Below, piece by piece: positions 14,294-14,420 of a stretch of 14,420 nt of DNA (the stretch's first letter is position 1; each line of letters begins with the position of its first letter). Origin of the DNA: JBFWNZ01 sp050250795 (lineage in GTDB: Bacteria > Pseudomonadota > Alphaproteobacteria > UBA8366); assembly GCA_050250795.1 (NCBI GenBank), contig JBFWNZ010000060.1, positions 1-14,420 of the forward strand. Reading direction: 5' to 3'. The translations under genes and the position numbers were made by a program. Below the pieces are notes generated by a model. That model did no database searches and was not told the DNA's origin. It saw only the letters and a program-made list of their open reading frames with translations.

Positions 14294-14420
14294 TGCGCGT
14301 CGGGCTTTCCCGTCGTTCCGGAGGCGACAACCCGGCAAGGCCATGCCGGCCTGCGTTCCGTCCCCATTCCGGGGCCGGGGGTGACACATCCCGGCCGAAA
14401 CCGCATAGTGATCCGCCCTG

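Noticed and set aside
14294..14420. Possible replication origin or divergent gene next to rpmH
   Set aside because: rpmH lies near dnaA/oriC in some bacteria, but I see no DnaA-box-like TTATCCACA, no AT-rich unwinding stretch and no convincing ORF in these 127 bases.

Overview
The window is GC-rich DNA (by eye roughly two-thirds G+C) that is almost entirely coding. It looks like a chromosomal core segment of an alphaproteobacterium, most likely of the Rhodospirillales. The reasons are the gene order rpmH-rnpA-yidD-yidC-engB-argB followed by dapD-dapE, the succinylase route to lysine/diaminopimelate, frequent GTG starts, and a Fur-type operator of the alphaproteobacterial TGCAA/TTGCA kind. The genus cannot be fixed from the sequence.

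Layout. At 1-983 (+) is the 3' part of a DUF4139-domain gene. It converges on rmuC (987-2318, -). Divergent from rmuC runs the def-fmt-truA group (2409-4652, +), which carries both enzymes of the N-formylmethionine cycle plus tRNA pseudouridylation. truA converges on an unrecognised cysteine-containing gene (4655-5125, -). The 278-base gap after that gene (5126-5403) holds a Fur-like operator, overlapping divergent promoters, two stem-loops and a strong rho-independent terminator. No short ORF accounts for the terminator, so I propose an unannotated iron-regulated small RNA of about 150 nt at about 5231-5382.

From 5404 to 14229 almost everything lies on the minus strand. The ribosome/membrane-insertion operon starts at a near-consensus promoter (14265-14293) and runs rpmH, rnpA, yidD, yidC, engB. 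It continues with argB and a HAD pyrimidine 5'-nucleotidase-like gene. A separate minus-strand unit follows: dapD, dapE and a small multi-pass membrane protein. Wedged between the two units, on the opposite strand, is a Fic-family AMP-transferase-like gene (8155-9306). It has visibly lower GC, less GC-biased codons, its own AT-rich promoter and an array of three TCAATT half-sites. It reads as a single-gene acquisition.

How it fits together: most genes serve translation (rpmH, rnpA, def, fmt, truA, engB), membrane protein insertion (yidC, yidD) and arginine/diaminopimelate synthesis (argB, dapD, dapE). The parts that are not routine are the Fur-box intergenic region with its candidate sRNA and unknown Cys-rich neighbour, and the Fic gene with its repeat-bearing promoter. 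No tRNA, rRNA, CRISPR array, insertion sequence or prophage was seen.
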